Shown here: in pieces, positions 17,601 through 26,430 of the stretch
Layout: each line of letters opens with the position of its first letter
Numbering within the stretch: the stretch's first letter is position 1
Source: JAGGTJ01 sp964457545
GTDB lineage: Bacteria; Desulfobacterota; DSM-4660; Desulfatiglandales; Desulfatiglandaceae
DNA: 64,000 bases
NCBI GenBank assembly: GCA_964457545.1
Contig: CAYWEN010000019.1
Span: 38,189 to 102,188 of the forward strand
Direction: 5' to 3'
Position numbers and translations under genes: made by a program
Notes under the pieces: model-generated
Database searches by the model: none
What the model saw: only the letters and a program-made list of their open reading frames with translations
What the model was told of the DNA's origin: nothing

Positions 17601-18665
17601 ATGGCAGATGCAGACAAGACAGAACAAGCAACCCCTAAGAAGCGGGCAGATGCAAGAAAAAAGGGCCACTTGGCTGTAAGCAAAGAAATCTCTTCCGTAT
17701 TTGTCCTGTCCGGATCTATCGCTGTATTGTATCTTTTTGCCTCCCATATGAATTACAGGCTTGTAGAGTTGATGAAACGGATCTTCCGGGTTAGCTGTTC
17801 TACCCAACTGGATATTTCTTCGGTAATGATCCTGTTTATGACGCTGTTGAAGTATTTTTACGCTATTATCCTGCCTCTTATGCTGGTTATCGCAGTTGCC
17901 GGAGTTGCTGCAAACTATATCCAGATCGGTTTTTTGTTTACACTGGAACCTCTGTCCCCGAAATTTTCCAGGCTTAATCCTGCAAGCGGTTTGAAAAGAC
18001 TTGTTTCCTTAAGGTCTGTGACAGAGTTGATCAAATCGCTTTTTAAGCTGTCAGTGGTTGGCCTTGTAGGATTCTTGATTGTACGTCATGATATCAGAAT
18101 TATTCCGTGCCTGGTTCAACTGGATTGCAGGGGGATATTTGTTTTTATATGCAAGGCAGGTTTTGAAATATGCCTTTTTACCTGTCTTGCGATGATTTTT
18201 ATGGCTGTTCTGGATTATGCCTATCAAAAATGGCAGTATGAGCAAGACCTGCGGATGACAAAAGAGGAAATAAAGGAGGAAATGAAACAGAATGAGGGAA
18301 ACCCCATGGTCAAAAGCAGGCTTCGCAGTATACAAAAAGAGATGGCCAGGCATCGTATGATGGATGCCGTTCCGACTGCAGATGTAGTAATCACAAATCC
18401 AACAAGACTTGCCATAGCCCTGCAATACGATTCTGAAGATATGTCTGCTCCGAAGGTGGTTGCCAAGGGGGCAGGATTTATTGCTGCGAGAATTAGAGAA
18501 ATTGCAAACAGTTCAGGAGTGCCGGTAGTTGAAAACAGGCCTCTTGCGCAGACATTGTTTAAGGCCGTTGAAATTGGAGAATTTATTCCGGTCAATCTTT
18601 ATCGGGCCGTAGCAGAAGTTCTTGCCTATGTATACAGACTGAAGGCAGGCAAAACATCAGCTTGA
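17601..18665 (+). CDS. flhB: Flagellar export switch protein FlhB with NPTR in place of NPTH
   Basis: 354 residues. It begins with the conserved EQATPKKRADARKKGHLA stretch, has four TM segments (about 30-55, 80-105, 145-165, 185-205) and a cytoplasmic C-terminal domain. FlhB cleaves itself between Asn and Pro of NPTH to switch substrate from hook to filament; here residues 266-269 are NPTR. Asn and Pro are kept, so cleavage may still occur, but the usual His is gone. It lies 30 bp after fliR. Confidence 0.94.
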   Translation: MADADKTEQATPKKRADARKKGHLAVSKEISSVFVLSGSIAVLYLFASHMNYRLVELMKRIFRVSCSTQLDISSVMILFMTLLKYFYAIILPLMLVIAVAGVAANYIQIGFLFTLEPLSPKFSRLNPASGLKRLVSLRSVTELIKSLFKLSVVGLVGFLIVRHDIRIIPCLVQLDCRGIFVFICKAGFEICLFTCLAMIFMAVLDYAYQKWQYEQDLRMTKEEIKEEMKQNEGNPMVKSRLRSIQKEMARHRMMDAVPTADVVITNPTRLAIALQYDSEDMSAPKVVAKGAGFIAARIREIANSSGVPVVENRPLAQTLFKAVEIGEFIPVNLYRAVAEVLAYVYRLKAGKTSA

Positions 18666-18906
18666 TTCTTTGTTCTGCTGATATCCCTTTCTTTTTTCCT
18701 TTCTGTAAGGTTTTTGCCAATAATCCCCTGAGTATATCCACCAGGCCTATCGTTCAGAAACCGGTCTTTGTATGGAACGCACCTGTAGAGAAACACATAC
18801 GTTTCTTTCTGGTAACATGCTGTTTTGTATGTCTTTTTCTGTTTCTGTGTTCCCCGGATATTCATGAAATTATCATGTGGTTGGTTTTTATGTTTTCATA
18901 GGATTT
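18666..18906. other. flhB-flhA intergenic region
   Basis: No supported gene. A 79-codon frame from a TTG at 18662 contains a hydrophobic stretch but has no ribosome site of its own and no recognisable domain. The region ends at the sigma-54 element before flhA. Confidence 0.4.
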
Positions 18907-18922
18907 TGGCCTGTGATTTGCA
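18907..18922 (+). promoter_or_regulatory. Sigma-54 promoter upstream of flhA
   Basis: TGGCCT-GTGAT-TTGCA has the invariant GG and GC 10 bases apart and matches TGGCAC-N5-TTGCA at all but two positions. It lies 93 bp before flhA in a 349 bp gap, so flhA-flhF-flhG-fliA probably form a separate transcription unit. Confidence 0.6.
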
Positions 18923-19014
18923 ACTGGTATGTTTTGTTGATTGTTGGTGTAATCCGGATCTGACGGTCCAATTTTATTAATGGTAATTGTTTGGATTGAG
19001 GAGACAATGCTGTA

Positions 19015-21120
19015 ATGGCGATTGCAATACCTGCACAATATTCAAAAACGATTTCTTATATAGGCAGGAACAGCGATATCCTGGTGCCTGTGGCAATAGT
19101 CAGTATGCTGATATTTATGGTTATTCCTCTTCCGACAATACTGCTTGATCTGCTGCTGTCATTGAGCATAACGCTGTCTTTGGTGATTGTACTTGTATCT
19201 ACCTATATACATTCACCCCTGGAATTTTCATCCTTTCCTACTGTGCTTTTGCTGGTGACTTTGTTCAGGCTTTCCCTGAACATAGCAACAACCCGGATGA
19301 TCCTTTTACACGGAGATCAGGGAACCATGGCTGCAGGAAGGGTTATTAAGGCCTTTGGCTCCTTTGTCGTAGGGGGGAATTATGTTGTTGGAGCAGTTGT
19401 ATTTGTTATCCTTGTTGTTATTAATTTTGTTGTTATTACCAAGGGTTCTGGAAGGATTGCAGAGGTTGCTGCACGTTTTACCTTAGATGCCATGCCTGGA
19501 AAACAGATGAGTATAGATGCTGATCTTAATTCAGGGCTGATAGATGAAAAAGAGGCAAGGGCGAGAAGAAAAATGATTGCCAAAGAAGCGGACTTCTATG
19601 GGGCCATGGATGGTGCCAGCAAGTTTGTGCGGGGAGATGCCATTGCCGGTATAATAATAACGTTAATAAATATTGTAGGTGGCCTTACCATTGGTGTTTT
19701 GCAGCATGGTATGAGTTTTGCCCAGGCGGCCCAGAATTATACCCTTATGACTGTGGGTGATGGACTTGCCGGCCAGATACCTGCCCTGATTATATCTACG
19801 GCTGCTGGTATCGTGGTCAGCAGGGCAGGATCGGATGACAGCCTTGCAAAGGGCCTGGTTGCCCAGATGCTGGCGCAGCCAAGAGCAATAGCGATTGCTG
19901 CTGGAGTCCTGTTTGTGCTCGGTCTTTTTCCAGGACTCCCGACCATACCTTTTATGATTCTCTCGATTGTTGTTGGCACTACTGCTTATGTGGCTGTTCA
20001 GAAATATCAGGCGAGTGTCAGGGAAACGGAGGAAATGAAAACAGTAAAGGCCAAGGTCAAGCCGCAGGAACGTTTGGATATACTTCCGCCCCTTGATATC
20101 CTGTCTCTTGAAGTGGGATATGGACTGATCTCCATGGTTGATGTTGAACAGGATGGAGAATTGCTTGACCGGATAAGGTCCCTGAGAAAACAGTTTGGAT
20201 ATGAAATGGGCCTTGTTGTCCCTCCTGTACACATACAGGATAATATGCAGCTCAAACCCTCTGAATATCGTATCTTGCTAAAAGGTAATGAGATTGGCAA
20301 GGGCGAGTTGGTAATGAATCATCTTTTGGCAATGAATCCCGGTTCTGCACAGGAAAAGATTGACGGTGTAGCGACACAGGAACCCACATACGGTCTGCCG
20401 GCCTTTTGGATTGGAGAAGGACAGAGAGAGGAGGCTATGACAAAGGGTTATACTGTTGTTGACCTTCCTACGGTTGTTGTAACACACCTGTCAGATGTTA
20501 TACGTCGGCATGCGCACGAGTTGCTGGGCAGGCAGGAGGTGCAACAACTCCTGGATAATATTAAGGAATCACATCCAAAAGTAGTGGAAGAATTGGTTCC
20601 GGATCTGTTGTCTATTGGAGCCATAGTAAAGGTATTGCAAAACCTGCTGCGGGAACAGATCCCGATTCGTGATCTGTTAACCATACTGGAGACTCTCGCC
20701 GACTGGGCACCGATTACCACAGATACTGACATGTTAACGGAATATGTAAGACAGGCCCTTGCTCGTACTATTACGCGTATGTATCAGTCTGAAGATGGTT
20801 CTATCGCTGTTATTACCCTGGATCAGAATGTAGAAACTATTATTGCAAACAGCATCAAACAGGGTGAGCACGGGAAGGCTGTTTTTGCTATTGATCCTGA
20901 TATGGCACAGAAAATCATGCTGATTCTTGGCAGGGAATCGGAAAGGATAGCTGCAGAGGGCCGTCAGCCAATAGTGCTGTGTTCGGCCCGGATCAGGTAC
21001 TATCTGAGGCAGATGGTAGAACGTTTTTTTCCTGATATTACAATACTTTCATATAATGAAATATTGAATAATATCAAGGTGCAATCCTTGGGGACAGTGG
21101 AGCTTTCTGATGCAGATTAA
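19015..21120 (+). CDS. flhA: Flagellar export apparatus protein FlhA
   Basis: 701 residues, the usual length. The N-terminal membrane half has eight predicted helices and the FHIPEP region (FPTVLLLVTLFRLSLNIATTR, then KGSGRIAEVAARFTLDAMPG). The cytoplasmic half, from about residue 340, binds chaperone-substrate complexes. It overlaps flhF by 11 bp. Confidence 0.97.
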   Translation: MAIAIPAQYSKTISYIGRNSDILVPVAIVSMLIFMVIPLPTILLDLLLSLSITLSLVIVLVSTYIHSPLEFSSFPTVLLLVTLFRLSLNIATTRMILLHGDQGTMAAGRVIKAFGSFVVGGNYVVGAVVFVILVVINFVVITKGSGRIAEVAARFTLDAMPGKQMSIDADLNSGLIDEKEARARRKMIAKEADFYGAMDGASKFVRGDAIAGIIITLINIVGGLTIGVLQHGMSFAQAAQNYTLMTVGDGLAGQIPALIISTAAGIVVSRAGSDDSLAKGLVAQMLAQPRAIAIAAGVLFVLGLFPGLPTIPFMILSIVVGTTAYVAVQKYQASVRETEEMKTVKAKVKPQERLDILPPLDILSLEVGYGLISMVDVEQDGELLDRIRSLRKQFGYEMGLVVPPVHIQDNMQLKPSEYRILLKGNEIGKGELVMNHLLAMNPGSAQEKIDGVATQEPTYGLPAFWIGEGQREEAMTKGYTVVDLPTVVVTHLSDVIRRHAHELLGRQEVQQLLDNIKESHPKVVEELVPDLLSIGAIVKVLQNLLREQIPIRDLLTILETLADWAPITTDTDMLTEYVRQALARTITRMYQSEDGSIAVITLDQNVETIIANSIKQGEHGKAVFAIDPDMAQKIMLILGRESERIAAEGRQPIVLCSARIRYYLRQMVERFFPDITILSYNEILNNIKVQSLGTVELSDAD

Positions 21121-22423
21121 AAGATTCGAGGCACGTGACATGCAAGAGGCCCTTAGGCTGGTCAAGAAGGAATTTGGGTCGGAGGCAGTGATACTTTCTG
21201 CAAGATCAATCAAGAAAAATACAGGAATGTACCGTTTTCTTAGCAAACCTGGAGTCGAGGTAACTGCTGCTATTGATGATACAGAAGATAATAAGGTTAA
21301 CACTCAAGGCCGTGGTAATCCTGATTCACCTTCACAAAACCCTTATGCATATGAAGGTATTGTGAAAAACACCCTGTCAAAGGGCCACAGTCTCTTTAAA
21401 GCCATGTCAGGCAATTCGGTACAGTCTGAAAAAAGAGAGATTAAACCTGTTAGTTACCCTGATCATGAGCGTCAAAAGCATGGCACAGGGTTGTCATTGA
21501 TCTACAGGGCTATGCTGGTTCAGGGAATTGCGCCTGAGCTTGCAAGCAGATTGGTCAAGAGCCTTAAAAGATGTCCATTTATGACAGACTGTTTTGATAT
21601 CAATAACTTGAAGACATGTCTTGTCTATGCCTTTAACGATGTAGGTATTTATGATGCCCCTATAGAACTTAAAAAAGGACGTCAGGTAATTGTTGCCATG
21701 GTAGGAACCGCAGGTGTGGGAAAAACAACAATAATTGCAAAGATTGCAGCGATCTATGCCCTTGATCTTGATACTAAGGTTGCACTGGTAACCCTGGATG
21801 ATTTTCGTATTGCCGCGGTGGAGCAGCTACGGATATACGGTCGGATCATAGGCGTTCCGGTTGAAACGGCATCGTCTAAAAAAGAATTCAAAAAGGTGAT
21901 TAAAAAATTGCATTGGGCTGATTTGATTCTGGTGGATACCCCGGGTATTAATCAAAGAGATAGAAAAGGTATTGATAAGTTACGGGAAATTCTTACCTCT
22001 GTGAGAAAGATTGAAACACATCTCGTGGTAACTGCTACATACAGAGATGATAACATAGAAGAGGCCATAGAGGGGTTTGGTATCATTCCTGTAAACAGAT
22101 TGGTATTTACAAGGATGGATGAGGCGTTGACTTGTGGATGCATCCTTAATGAGATCTCAAGGACAAAAATACCTGTTTCATATCTGAGCAATGGACCGGA
22201 AGTGCCGGAGGATTTTGTTATGGATTCACTGGATACCATTGCAGATCTTATTATAGGCCCTAAAAAGGGAAAAGGGATATTTAAAGAAGGTATAACAGGA
22301 AGACAGGAAACAACAGACACGGATATGCTTGATATGGCATCAAAACGGGATGAAATTACTGTAACGGAAAATAATGGGGGTAAAAGGCCTGGAGCTATTC
22401 ATTATCCGGGTTTATACAGATGA
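21110..22423 (+). CDS. flhF: Flagellar placement SRP-type GTPase FlhF, atypical G3/G4 motifs
   Basis: 437 residues: N-terminal basic B domain, linker, then an NG GTPase domain like FtsY/Ffh. FlhF marks the pole and sets flagellum position. The P-loop GTAGVGKT is at 199-206 and the DDFRIAAVEQL segment is normal. G3, usually DTAGR, reads DTPGI (276-280), and G4, usually TKxD, reads TRMD, so nucleotide handling may differ. The C-terminal 50 residues are extra and low in complexity. Confidence 0.92.
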   Translation: MQIKRFEARDMQEALRLVKKEFGSEAVILSARSIKKNTGMYRFLSKPGVEVTAAIDDTEDNKVNTQGRGNPDSPSQNPYAYEGIVKNTLSKGHSLFKAMSGNSVQSEKREIKPVSYPDHERQKHGTGLSLIYRAMLVQGIAPELASRLVKSLKRCPFMTDCFDINNLKTCLVYAFNDVGIYDAPIELKKGRQVIVAMVGTAGVGKTTIIAKIAAIYALDLDTKVALVTLDDFRIAAVEQLRIYGRIIGVPVETASSKKEFKKVIKKLHWADLILVDTPGINQRDRKGIDKLREILTSVRKIETHLVVTATYRDDNIEEAIEGFGIIPVNRLVFTRMDEALTCGCILNEISRTKIPVSYLSNGPEVPEDFVMDSLDTIADLIIGPKKGKGIFKEGITGRQETTDTDMLDMASKRDEITVTENNGGKRPGAIHYPGLYR

Positions 22424-22605
22424 CGATTTTCAAATCAGGGTAGTTGTAACAAGGGCGACAAATTCTCCAAAAAGAATCGTGTACATTTATCTGTTTTGCG
22501 TAGATGGTATGGCAGATGCAGGTATTGTAACAAAACAGTTACTTGCAGATGAAAACAGCTTGGGAGCCTTATAAATAGGTATTAGAGCCAAAGGGGAGAT
22601 CTTTT

Positions 22606-23472
22606 ATGCTTATGAAGAGAAAACCTGGCAAAATAATAAACATATCAGACAAACTTGCAGGAGGGAGAAGTAAAGGGGAACCAAATGATAAACCTGTTAT
22701 GCGTATTATTGCCGTTACCAGTGGAAAGGGAGGTGTGGGCAAAACCAGTATAACTGCAAATCTTGCCTTTGCTCTTGGCAATATTGGTAAAAGGGTGTTG
22801 ATTCTGGATGCAGATTTAGGACTTGGAAATCTTGATGTACTGTTGGGTATAACTCCGAGATATAATTTATCTCATGTTATTAATGGTGAAAAAGAGATTG
22901 ATTCCATTATCACGGCAGGACCAGGAAATATGAATGTTCTTCCGGCAGCTTCAGGTGTTCAGGAACTGACTCTTTTAACAAAAAAACAGAAAAGAGAAAT
23001 TATGCAGGCATTGGAGAAGTTAAATGGGTCCTTTGACTTGTTGCTAATTGATACATCAGCAGGTATTTCTTCAAATGTGATGTATTTTAATCTTGCAGCA
23101 CAGGAGATATTTGTAGTGGTCACCCCTGAACTTACTTCCATTACCGATGCCTATGCCCTTATGAAAGTGCTTTCAATGAATTATTCCAGAAATGAATTCA
23201 GACTCTTGGTGAATATGGCAAAAAATAGTCGGGAGGCATATGACGTATATAAACAGTTGTGTGTCGTAACAGATAGATTTCTAAATATATCCATAAGTTA
23301 TATTGGGTTTGTATTGTTGGATCATAATGTGGGGAAAGGGTTGAGCCGTCAAAGGATTGTAAGTGATCTTTTTCCTGATTCCCGTGCGAGCAGATGCATA
23401 TTTTCGTTGGCGGAACAGATAGGTAAGTGGCCTCCTTTTTTTTCACCTAATGTTGGGAACAAGGCTGTGTAA
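22606..23472 (+). CDS. flhG: MinD-like ATPase FlhG (FleN/YlxH), flagellar number regulator
   Basis: 288 residues. A deviant Walker A motif SGKGGVGKTSITANLAFALG follows a 38-residue N-terminal arm; Walker A' ILDADLGLGNLDVLLG and Walker B LLIDTSAGI follow. FlhG counts flagella by acting on FlhF and on the C-ring. AGGGGAGA precedes the ATG. It lies 182 bp after flhF. Confidence 0.94.
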   Translation: MLMKRKPGKIINISDKLAGGRSKGEPNDKPVMRIIAVTSGKGGVGKTSITANLAFALGNIGKRVLILDADLGLGNLDVLLGITPRYNLSHVINGEKEIDSIITAGPGNMNVLPAASGVQELTLLTKKQKREIMQALEKLNGSFDLLLIDTSAGISSNVMYFNLAAQEIFVVVTPELTSITDAYALMKVLSMNYSRNEFRLLVNMAKNSREAYDVYKQLCVVTDRFLNISISYIGFVLLDHNVGKGLSRQRIVSDLFPDSRASRCIFSLAEQIGKWPPFFSPNVGNKAV

Positions 23473-23478
23473 TGTAAG

Positions 23479-23712
23479 GTGTATATTGTGTACAACACGG
23501 TTTTTATGTTGCCTTTTGCAGCAAGCATCATGTCTGTGTATCTGCGTGTGTATATGCTTTATTGGTTTTTGTGCACAGGCAGGTTTTTTCCCGGTGCATA
23601 TGTTTTGCGTCAGGAAGATCCTTTTCCCATTCCTTATCGGGATATTACAGGAAAAGATGTTTGCGGATGCAAACTTGTTATAGATGTTTTGAGATTAAGG
23701 GATGAGTTATGA
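23479..23712 (+). CDS. Small hydrophobic protein between flhG and fliA, unknown
   Basis: A frame of up to 77 residues that fills the flhG-fliA gap; its stop overlaps the fliA start as ATGA. The start may be GTG 23479 or ATG 23506. The N-terminal half is hydrophobic (one membrane segment, YLRVYMLYWFL) and the C-terminal half is polar with RQEDPFPIPYRDITGKDVCGC and IDVLRLRDEL. I recognise no family. The tight coupling and plausible composition suggest a real gene whose translation is linked to FliA. Confidence 0.5.
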   Translation: MYIVYNTVFMLPFAASIMSVYLRVYMLYWFLCTGRFFPGAYVLRQEDPFPIPYRDITGKDVCGCKLVIDVLRLRDEL

Positions 23713-24470
23713 AACTATCACAGAACAATATAAGTCCTGATACCTTTACAGACAAGATGACAAGGGATGAGCTTATACTCAATAACCTGCCGCAGGTAAA
23801 ATGGATTGCCAACAGAATCGCCGGCCATTTTTCCTCTGTTGCAGACATGGAGGATCTTGTGGTTGCAGGGATTATAGGCCTTATTGATGCTGCAGAACGT
23901 TATGATTCCAGCAGGGACAATAAGTTTATGACCTATGCCACATTTAGGATAAGAGGGGCCATATTAAGTGAACTGCGTTCGCGTGATTTTGTTTCAAGGT
24001 CAACCAGAAAAAAGATTCGCAACCTTGAAGAGGCGAGCATGAAACTGGAACAGGAATCAGGGCATGTTGCAAGGGATGAAGAAATTGCAAATGAGCTGAA
24101 AATAGATGTTGATAAGGTTCGGGAAACACGAAAGATGGCGCAGATATCATTTGTAAGCATAGATGAGATAAACGGCTCCAATTCAAAGATAGACAAGGAA
24201 AAGATGTTCCACCATTTAGTTAGCGAAGATGTATCTGATCCTTTTGATCTGGCCAGTCTGAAGGAGATGGAGTCAAGTCTTGCTGAGGCTATAGAGGAAT
24301 TACCGGAAAAGGAGCAGCTTGTTCTTTCAATGTACTATTGGGACGAGCTGACCATGAAGGAAATCGGCAAGGTTCTTGAGATAACAGAATCAAGGGTATC
24401 CCAAATACATTCAAAGGCAGTCAGGACATTGAGATCCAAGTTAAGGGACAAGGGATATCTGAATAATTAA
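23709..24470 (+). CDS. fliA: RNA polymerase sigma factor FliA (sigma-28)
   Basis: 253 residues with regions 2 (DLVVAGIIGLIDAAERYDSS, then FMTYATFRIRGAILSELR), 3 (ARDEEIANELKID) and 4 (LSMYYWDELTMKEIGKVLEI, an HTH binding -35). It directs late flagellar genes. A fitting promoter and its anti-sigma factor flgM are at 31.5-32.2 kb. Confidence 0.96.
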   Translation: MKLSQNNISPDTFTDKMTRDELILNNLPQVKWIANRIAGHFSSVADMEDLVVAGIIGLIDAAERYDSSRDNKFMTYATFRIRGAILSELRSRDFVSRSTRKKIRNLEEASMKLEQESGHVARDEEIANELKIDVDKVRETRKMAQISFVSIDEINGSNSKIDKEKMFHHLVSEDVSDPFDLASLKEMESSLAEAIEELPEKEQLVLSMYYWDELTMKEIGKVLEITESRVSQIHSKAVRTLRSKLRDKGYLNN

Positions 24471-24478
24471 AAACAGTT

Positions 24479-24596
24479 GTCATCCATTTGCAAGTCAGCT
24501 CTTTGTTGTATGAACGGTCATTCATATTGTCCTCCCCTGTATGCTCTGCATGGTAGTATCTGGTGTTGTTAAAGATGGCCATTTGCAGATGGAAGT
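24479..24596 (+). repeat. Interspersed palindromic repeat downstream of fliA
   Basis: Left end CATCCATTTGCAAGTCAG and right end GATGGCCATTTGCAGATGGAAGT are inverted partners. The interior is more diverged than in other copies. The right end stops 32 bp before the next start codon. Confidence 0.6.
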
Positions 24597-24628
24597 AAAA
24601 AACAGTTTTTATTAAGGGGGTATGTGTT

Positions 24629-24901
24629 ATGGCAGATGCTGTTGATATCCCGAAAATAGCTCCGGTTATTCCTTATTCAGGAAAAATCAGGCGTGCAACA
24701 TCCGGAAAAAATAACAGTTTTAGGCGTTCATCAGGGCATGGGTATGGAAAAAAGGACAAGAAAGAAAGGGAAGAGGCATTTGAAGAGGATACAGATCTGA
24801 AACAGGAACATGAAAAACGTATGTTGCCGGAAGATGCAGAGGATTCTGAATCCACAAAAAAGAACGATGTTGTGGGCAGGCTTGTTGATCTTTCTGTATA
24901 A
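24629..24901 (+). CDS. Small hydrophilic protein in flagellar cluster, unknown
   Basis: 90 residues, strongly charged (K/E/D rich), with no membrane segment and probably disordered in the middle. It opens with VDIPKIAPVIPYSGKIRRAT and ends with DVVGRLVDLSV. AAGGGGG lies upstream of the ATG. Position between fliA and the rod genes suggests a flagellar accessory role, but no family is recognised. Confidence 0.6.
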   Translation: MADAVDIPKIAPVIPYSGKIRRATSGKNNSFRRSSGHGYGKKDKKEREEAFEEDTDLKQEHEKRMLPEDAEDSESTKKNDVVGRLVDLSV

Positions 24902-25084
24902 ATCTGTATGACCGTACTCATGAGATTCTGTCTTGTTTGTTTCCGGATATGAAATACAGACTGATTTTTGAGTATGATCAGCCTTCATTCATAAATAATT
25001 CCAGGATACAGTTGGGATGTTCATGAAATCAGCAAGGTATTCTGGTGTATAACCGGTGCCTGCGAATTAATTTTGGCGTTTGGG

Positions 25085-25204
25085 AGGTTTTTAATCCGGA
25101 AATGATAATGTTTTTCGCAAGATCAGGAGAGTCAGGGTCCATGGGATGTGTTTTACAGGGAATGACGCAGAGATTGGGAATATGGCCGTTCATGGATGGA
25201 AACT
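25085..25204 (+). repeat. Interspersed palindromic repeat
   Basis: Left end GGTTTTTAATCCGGAAATGA, interior CGCAAGATCAGGAGAGTCAG and AATGACGCAGAGATTG, right end GGCCGTTCATGGATGGAAACT. It is the closest match to the glnD-upstream copy and also shares its outer flank (GAATTAAT). It occupies much of the 356 bp gap and ends 53 bp before the next start. Confidence 0.7.
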
Positions 25205-25257
25205 GGCTATATCTGAATAAAGGTTTTTAATGGCATGTTAACGGGGGGTAATGCTAT

Positions 25258-25809
25258 ATGATCTATTTTGCTGCATGGCATTGGCAAATCCTGTGTCACT
25301 TGGTTGGTCTGTTTGTGTGCTGTATTACAATTATTTTTATAATCAGTAACAGGGTTATGGAACGTGAGATTGTAAAGGAACCGGATCAGGACCATATCAA
25401 TGATTTTGAAGTGGAAGTTCTGCTTCAGATGATTAAAGAGCAGTCAGAAACAGCATTCAGGTCGGTGTCTACTATTATAGATAAAGAACAGGCAGAACTT
25501 AGACAACTGCTGGATGGACTGGAGGTTAAAAGGCATAAAGACCTGAAAGATGCAGACGGCTTGTCTGATCCTGACAAAACCTCTGATACAGACAGTCCTA
25601 CATCTGTAATGGAATGTAATGATATGGAAAAAGATGCTGTTGAGCCTTATAAAAGGGTATTTGAGCTGGCTGCTCAGGGACTTGGAGCAGACATGATTGC
25701 TGAAAAGATGAAAATGGCAAGAGGGGAGATTGAACTGCTTTTTAAGCTGAGGAAGCAGTTCTGTAAGGCCTATGGGAGTAAAAAACAGAGACCTGCATTT
25801 ATGCATTGA
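25258..25809 (+). CDS. Membrane-anchored DUF2802-like protein
   Basis: 183 residues: one N-terminal TM helix (about 8-30), a charged coiled middle (about 45-120) and a C-terminal helix-turn-helix-like motif, YKRVFELAAQGLGADMIAEK then GEIELLFKLRKQF. That ending resembles the DUF2802 proteins found near flhG/fliA in many polar flagellates. GGGGGG lies close upstream of the ATG. Function unknown; a role in flagellar regulation is inferred from position. Confidence 0.65.
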   Translation: MIYFAAWHWQILCHLVGLFVCCITIIFIISNRVMEREIVKEPDQDHINDFEVEVLLQMIKEQSETAFRSVSTIIDKEQAELRQLLDGLEVKRHKDLKDADGLSDPDKTSDTDSPTSVMECNDMEKDAVEPYKRVFELAAQGLGADMIAEKMKMARGEIELLFKLRKQFCKAYGSKKQRPAFMH

Positions 25810-26062
25810 TCATGTATCTTGTGCAAATACTGCAATCAAGTTGTACCAGGGAGAGGTTCTGGAAGGAGAAGTTATGCCATTTCTGTCTGATGGTGTGATG
25901 GCCCTGAAGATAAAAGACACATGTATCCCCTTGAGATGCAAGGCAGACCTGATGCCAGGGGACAGGGTTATTCTTGCTGTTGTTAAATTGGAGCCTAAGG
26001 TTACCTTTCGTCTTTTGTACAAGAAAGGATTGTTTTCCAGCAGCTTTGAAGTTAGTGCCTGA
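25772..26062 (+). CDS. Small protein, possible FliK N-terminal-like fragment
   Basis: Up to 96 residues, overlapping the end of the preceding gene by 38 bp; an internal start cannot be ruled out. The core LYQGEVLEGEVMPFLSDGVM then LMPGDRVILAVVKLEPKVTF resembles the small beta domain near the start of some hook-length (FliK-like) proteins. No full FliK follows. It may be a stand-alone gene or the remnant of one. Confidence 0.5.
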   Translation: MGVKNRDLHLCIDHVSCANTAIKLYQGEVLEGEVMPFLSDGVMALKIKDTCIPLRCKADLMPGDRVILAVVKLEPKVTFRLLYKKGLFSSSFEVSA

Positions 26063-26272
26063 TTTATGGTTGGACAGATGGAGATTGATAGTACGGCAAA
26101 AATTTCCTTTTATGCGGCATGTTTTATCATGATGTTGCTTATGGCAGTTAATTGGGATTAAAGCCTGAGAGCCCCATTGTGCCCTGATTTTATTTGCAGA
26201 GGGAGCGTTGCCTAAGATTGACAATGCTTATACCAGGGATGGGAATACGCTTGTTTGTGGGGAATAAAAAAA

Positions 26273-26288
26273 TGGCATATGCATTGCA
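26273..26288 (+). promoter_or_regulatory. Sigma-54 promoter upstream of flgF
   Basis: TGGCAT-ATGCA-TTGCA matches the -24/-12 consensus at all positions but one, with GG-N10-GC spacing. It lies 143 bp before flgF in a 368 bp region that otherwise holds no gene. Confidence 0.75.
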
Positions 26289-26430
26289 TTGTTTGATGTT
26301 AACAGAATGCTTTGACCTCTTTTGTTAATACTGTATCTTGGGAATGTGTTTTTTATCTGGTTATATGGATGTTTTTTTATGCATGGCCTGAAAAGGGAGA
26401 TTGTATATTCAGGGTGTAAGGAGTTTCTGG

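Noticed and set aside
18662..18901. 79-codon frame after flhB starting at TTG
   Set aside because: No ribosome site or known domain; composition like intergenic DNA.
22374..22574. 66-codon frame between flhF and flhG
   Set aside because: Starts inside flhF, lacks a ribosome site and has no recognisable motif.
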